Shown here in pieces: positions 41,833 to 43,583 of a DNA stretch of 43,583 nucleotides (position 1 is the first letter of the stretch; the number at the start of each line of letters is the position of its first letter). Source of the stretch: Chloroflexota bacterium (GTDB lineage: Bacteria > Chloroflexota > Limnocylindria > P2-11E); NCBI GenBank assembly GCA_005889275.1, contig VBFI01000048.1, positions 1-43,583 of the forward strand. Reading direction: 5' to 3'. Both the position numbers and the translations under genes were made by a program. The notes beneath the pieces were generated by a model that worked only from the letters and a program-made list of their open reading frames with translations, made no database searches and was not told the DNA's origin.

Positions 41833-43305
41833 CTACGCGGTGCGATCGAAGGCGCGCCGCAGTCGCCGCACGCCTTCGTCGATGCGCTCGGTGGTCGGCG
41901 AGCTGTACGAGAAGCGGAACGCGGCGGTGTGATCGCTGGCGACCCCGAACGCGTGACCGGGGACGAACGCGACGCCCTCTTCGAGCGCGGTCGCGAAGAG
42001 TGACCGCGAGGAACGCCCGTCCGGCAGCCGGACCCAGAGATAGAAGCCGCCGTCCGGATCGTTCCAGGTGACCCCGGTGGCCGCGAACTCGCGCGCGAGC
42101 GCCGCCCGCGCGCGGAGCTGCTTCTCCGAGTAGAGCGTCCTCAGCTTCACCAGGTGCTCGCTCGCGCGGCCGCGGCGATGGAACTCGACGACGATCCGCT
42201 GGCCGAGCGACGACGTCGATGAGTCGACGGTCTGCTTCGCCGCGGCCATCCGCGCGATCACGTCGACGGGCGCGACCGCCCACCCGACCCGCAACCCGGG
42301 GAGGAAGACCTTCGAGAACGAGCCGCAGTACACGACCTCGGCGCGCCCGCGTGCGAGGGCGGCGATCGTCGGGAGGTCCACGCGTCGGTAGCGCAGGTCG
42401 TGGTACGGATCGTCCTCGATGATGATCGACCGGTGACGCGCGGCGAGCTCGACGAGCGCCTCGCGGCGCGCGAGCGAGAGCGTCGCGCCGGTGGGATTCT
42501 GAAAGTTCGGGACGACGAAGAAGATGCGCGGCCGGACCCCGGCGCGGCGGATGAGGCGCTCGGCCTCGGCGACGTCGAGACCGTCGTCGTCCGCGGGCAC
42601 CTCGAGCACGCCGGCGCCGTGGTTGCGCAGCGCCGAGATCGCGTTCGTGAAGTGCGGCGACTCGACGACGGCGACGTCGCCTGGCCGCACGAAGACGCGC
42701 GCGGCGAGGTCGATCGCCTGGAGCGCTCCGGCGGTGACGATCACGTTGCCGTCGCCGCAGGCGACGCCGCGCTCGCGCATCAGGCCGGCGACGATCGCGC
42801 GGAGCTCCGGGTCCCCCTCGGTGATGCCGTAACCGAGCGCGGCGGAGCCGTCCCGCTCGATCACCGTGCGCGCGAGGTCATCCACCCCGACCAGCTCGAG
42901 CGCCTCACGAGCGGGTGAGCCGACCGCGAAGAGGACGGTGTCGCGCGTCTGGCGCGCGGCGATGCTGATCGTCTCGTCGATGAAGGATCCGTAGACCTCA
43001 TGCGGCCCGCGGATCGCGTCCGGGAGCTCGGCGACCGCGCCGCCGCTCATCGCCGGCAGGATCTCGACGGTGCGTTTTCCCGCGAGCTCGGCTCGCGGAT
43101 CCAGGTACCGGGCGTCCTCGCCATCCACGAAGACGTTCACGAAGGGTCCGAACGCGCCGTCGCGCAGCACGCGTGCCGCGAGCTCCGGGTAGCGCTCGGT
43201 GATCTCGCGGACGAGGCCACCGAGGTCGGCCGCGTCGAGAGCGAGCGTCGCGCTCCCGCCGGCCGCGGCGCGGAGCGGCGTGGCGAGTCGAACGGTGACG
43301 CTCAT
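41833..43305 (-). CDS. MoaD/ThiS-like sulfur-carrier domain fused to PLP aminotransferase
   Basis: This 490-residue protein has two domains. Residues 1-89 form a beta-grasp MoaD/ThiS domain (VTVRLATPLRAAAGG; NVFVDGEDARYL; KRTVEILPAMSGG), ending in the Gly88-Gly89 that is normally the free C-terminus of such sulfur carriers. Residues 100-490 form a fold-type I aminotransferase of the LysN/2-aminoadipate type: NPTG (270-273), DDPYHD (298-303) and the PLP lysine Lys332 in GSFSKVFLPG. The frame is continuous. Met86 at 43050 lies exactly at the junction and might start a separate 405-residue aminotransferase. The GTG or ATG start overlaps the threonine synthase end by 4 bp. Separate MoaD-like genes beside thrC are known; fusion to an aminotransferase is unusual. 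Confidence 0.85.
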   Translation of the reverse strand: MSVTVRLATPLRAAAGGSATLALDAADLGGLVREITERYPELAARVLRDGAFGPFVNVFVDGEDARYLDPRAELAGKRTVEILPAMSGGAVAELPDAIRGPHEVYGSFIDETISIAARQTRDTVLFAVGSPAREALELVGVDDLARTVIERDGSAALGYGITEGDPELRAIVAGLMRERGVACGDGNVIVTAGALQAIDLAARVFVRPGDVAVVESPHFTNAISALRNHGAGVLEVPADDDGLDVAEAERLIRRAGVRPRIFFVVPNFQNPTGATLSLARREALVELAARHRSIIIEDDPYHDLRYRRVDLPTIAALARGRAEVVYCGSFSKVFLPGLRVGWAVAPVDVIARMAAAKQTVDSSTSSLGQRIVVEFHRRGRASEHLVKLRTLYSEKQLRARAALAREFAATGVTWNDPDGGFYLWVRLPDGRSSRSLFATALEEGVAFVPGHAFGVASDHTAAFRFSYSSPTTERIDEGVRRLRRAFDRTA

Positions 43306-43583
43306 CCGAGCACCTCCTGATACGCGTCGCGGAAGACGTCCGCGTCGGGATCGATGACCGCGGCGAGCGGCGGTGCGACGACGCCGCCCTTGTACGCGTT
43401 TCCGGTGATGTACAGGACGACCGATTCGCCGCTCGCGAATACGCCGCGGCGCGCGAGCGCTCGCGCGGCCGCGACGACGACGCCACCCGCGGGCTCGGCG
43501 AGGACGCCTTCGGTCTGCGCGAGGAGCGCGCCGGCGTCCACGATGTCGTCGTCGCTCACCGCCGCCGCCGACCCGCCAGTCGC
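43302..43583 (-). CDS. thrC: Threonine synthase, C-terminal part (cut by window edge)
   Basis: Ninety-three residues of a PLP-dependent beta/gamma-replacement enzyme are visible. The segments TEGVLAEPAGG (with the conserved acidic residue of the TEG-EPAGG loop) and VVLYITGNAYKGG match the C-terminal end of threonine synthase, which makes threonine from O-phosphohomoserine. The frame is open to the window edge and codes ATGGSAAA before the GTG at 43559, so the gene begins outside. Its stop overlaps the start of the MoaD-aminotransferase fusion by 4 bp. Confidence 0.8.
   Translation of the reverse strand, partial: ATGGSAAAVSDDDIVDAGALLAQTEGVLAEPAGGVVVAAARALARRGVFASGESVVLYITGNAYKGGVVAPPLAAVIDPDADVFRDAYQEVLG

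Noticed and set aside
1-43583. Mobile elements, CRISPR arrays, tRNA or rRNA genes
   Set aside because: No transposase, integrase, spaced repeat array or cloverleaf-sized non-coding gap was found; intergenic gaps are mostly under 100 bp.

Overview
The window is very GC-rich, densely coded DNA with many GTG/TTG starts and 1-4 bp gene overlaps (GTGA, TGATG, TAATG). There is no tRNA, rRNA, CRISPR, transposase or phage gene. Two likely F420-dependent oxidoreductases, an ECF42-type sigma factor with DGPF/YCII proteins, CoxL-type molybdenum hydroxylases and a 2-oxoacid dehydrogenase E1 subunit suggest a high-GC Chloroflexota (Limnocylindria/Dormibacter-like) or actinobacterial genome. This is inference from gene content, not a phylogeny. 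Two apparent single-base frame breaks (near 25801 and 33803) would fit a metagenome assembly.

Layout. 1-7.5 kb (+): end of a phosphoribosyltransferase, then a translationally coupled chain: HcrA-like molybdopterin subunit, HcrB-like FAD subunit with an extra Fe-S loop, MocA-like cytidylyltransferase, a Tat-exported four-cluster ferredoxin, a four-His cytochrome b, a small membrane protein and a TolB-like propeller. 7.5-9 kb: two small (-) genes divergent from an inositol-monophosphatase homologue that has lost metal ligands. 9-13.6 kb (-): an exported PaoABC-like molybdenum aldehyde dehydrogenase (Tat-type 2Fe-2S, large and FAD subunits), with xdhC divergent at 13.7 kb. 14.9-21 kb: acetyltransferases, a small ECF sigma, an O6-alkylguanine-DNA methyltransferase, the ECF42/DGPF cluster, a zinc peptidase and a deazaflavin nitroreductase-like protein. 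21-24.9 kb (-): a third, cytoplasmic molybdenum hydroxylase. 24.9-29.7 kb (+): hydroxyacyl-CoA dehydrogenase, membrane protein, E1 alpha, lipoprotein binding protein and a LeuA-like synthase. 29.7-33.1 kb: EamA transporter, metallo-hydrolase, a MarR-GNAT fusion with a perfect palindromic operator, a hotdog thioesterase and a small membrane protein. 33.2-35.1 kb (+): a LeuD-then-LeuC aconitase-family fusion broken by one frame shift. 35.1-37.9 kb: Pro-rich membrane protein, 47-residue C2H2 zinc finger, LLM oxidoreductase and lactonase-like propeller. 38-39.8 kb (-): two-component pair. 39.8-43.6 kb (-): leuC-leuD, a MoaD-aminotransferase fusion and the end of threonine synthase.

The main theme is molybdenum hydroxylases: three complexes of different architecture, all with cysteine-rich FAD subunits predicted to hold an extra [4Fe-4S] cluster, plus their cofactor genes (mocA-like, xdhC). 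The first lacks a 2Fe-2S subunit but is followed by a Tat ferredoxin and a cytochrome b, suggesting a membrane-linked electron route. A second theme is 2-oxoacid and amino-acid metabolism (LeuA-like, two aconitase-family systems, aminotransferase, ThrC). The most unusual single gene is the MoaD-aminotransferase fusion coupled to threonine synthase.
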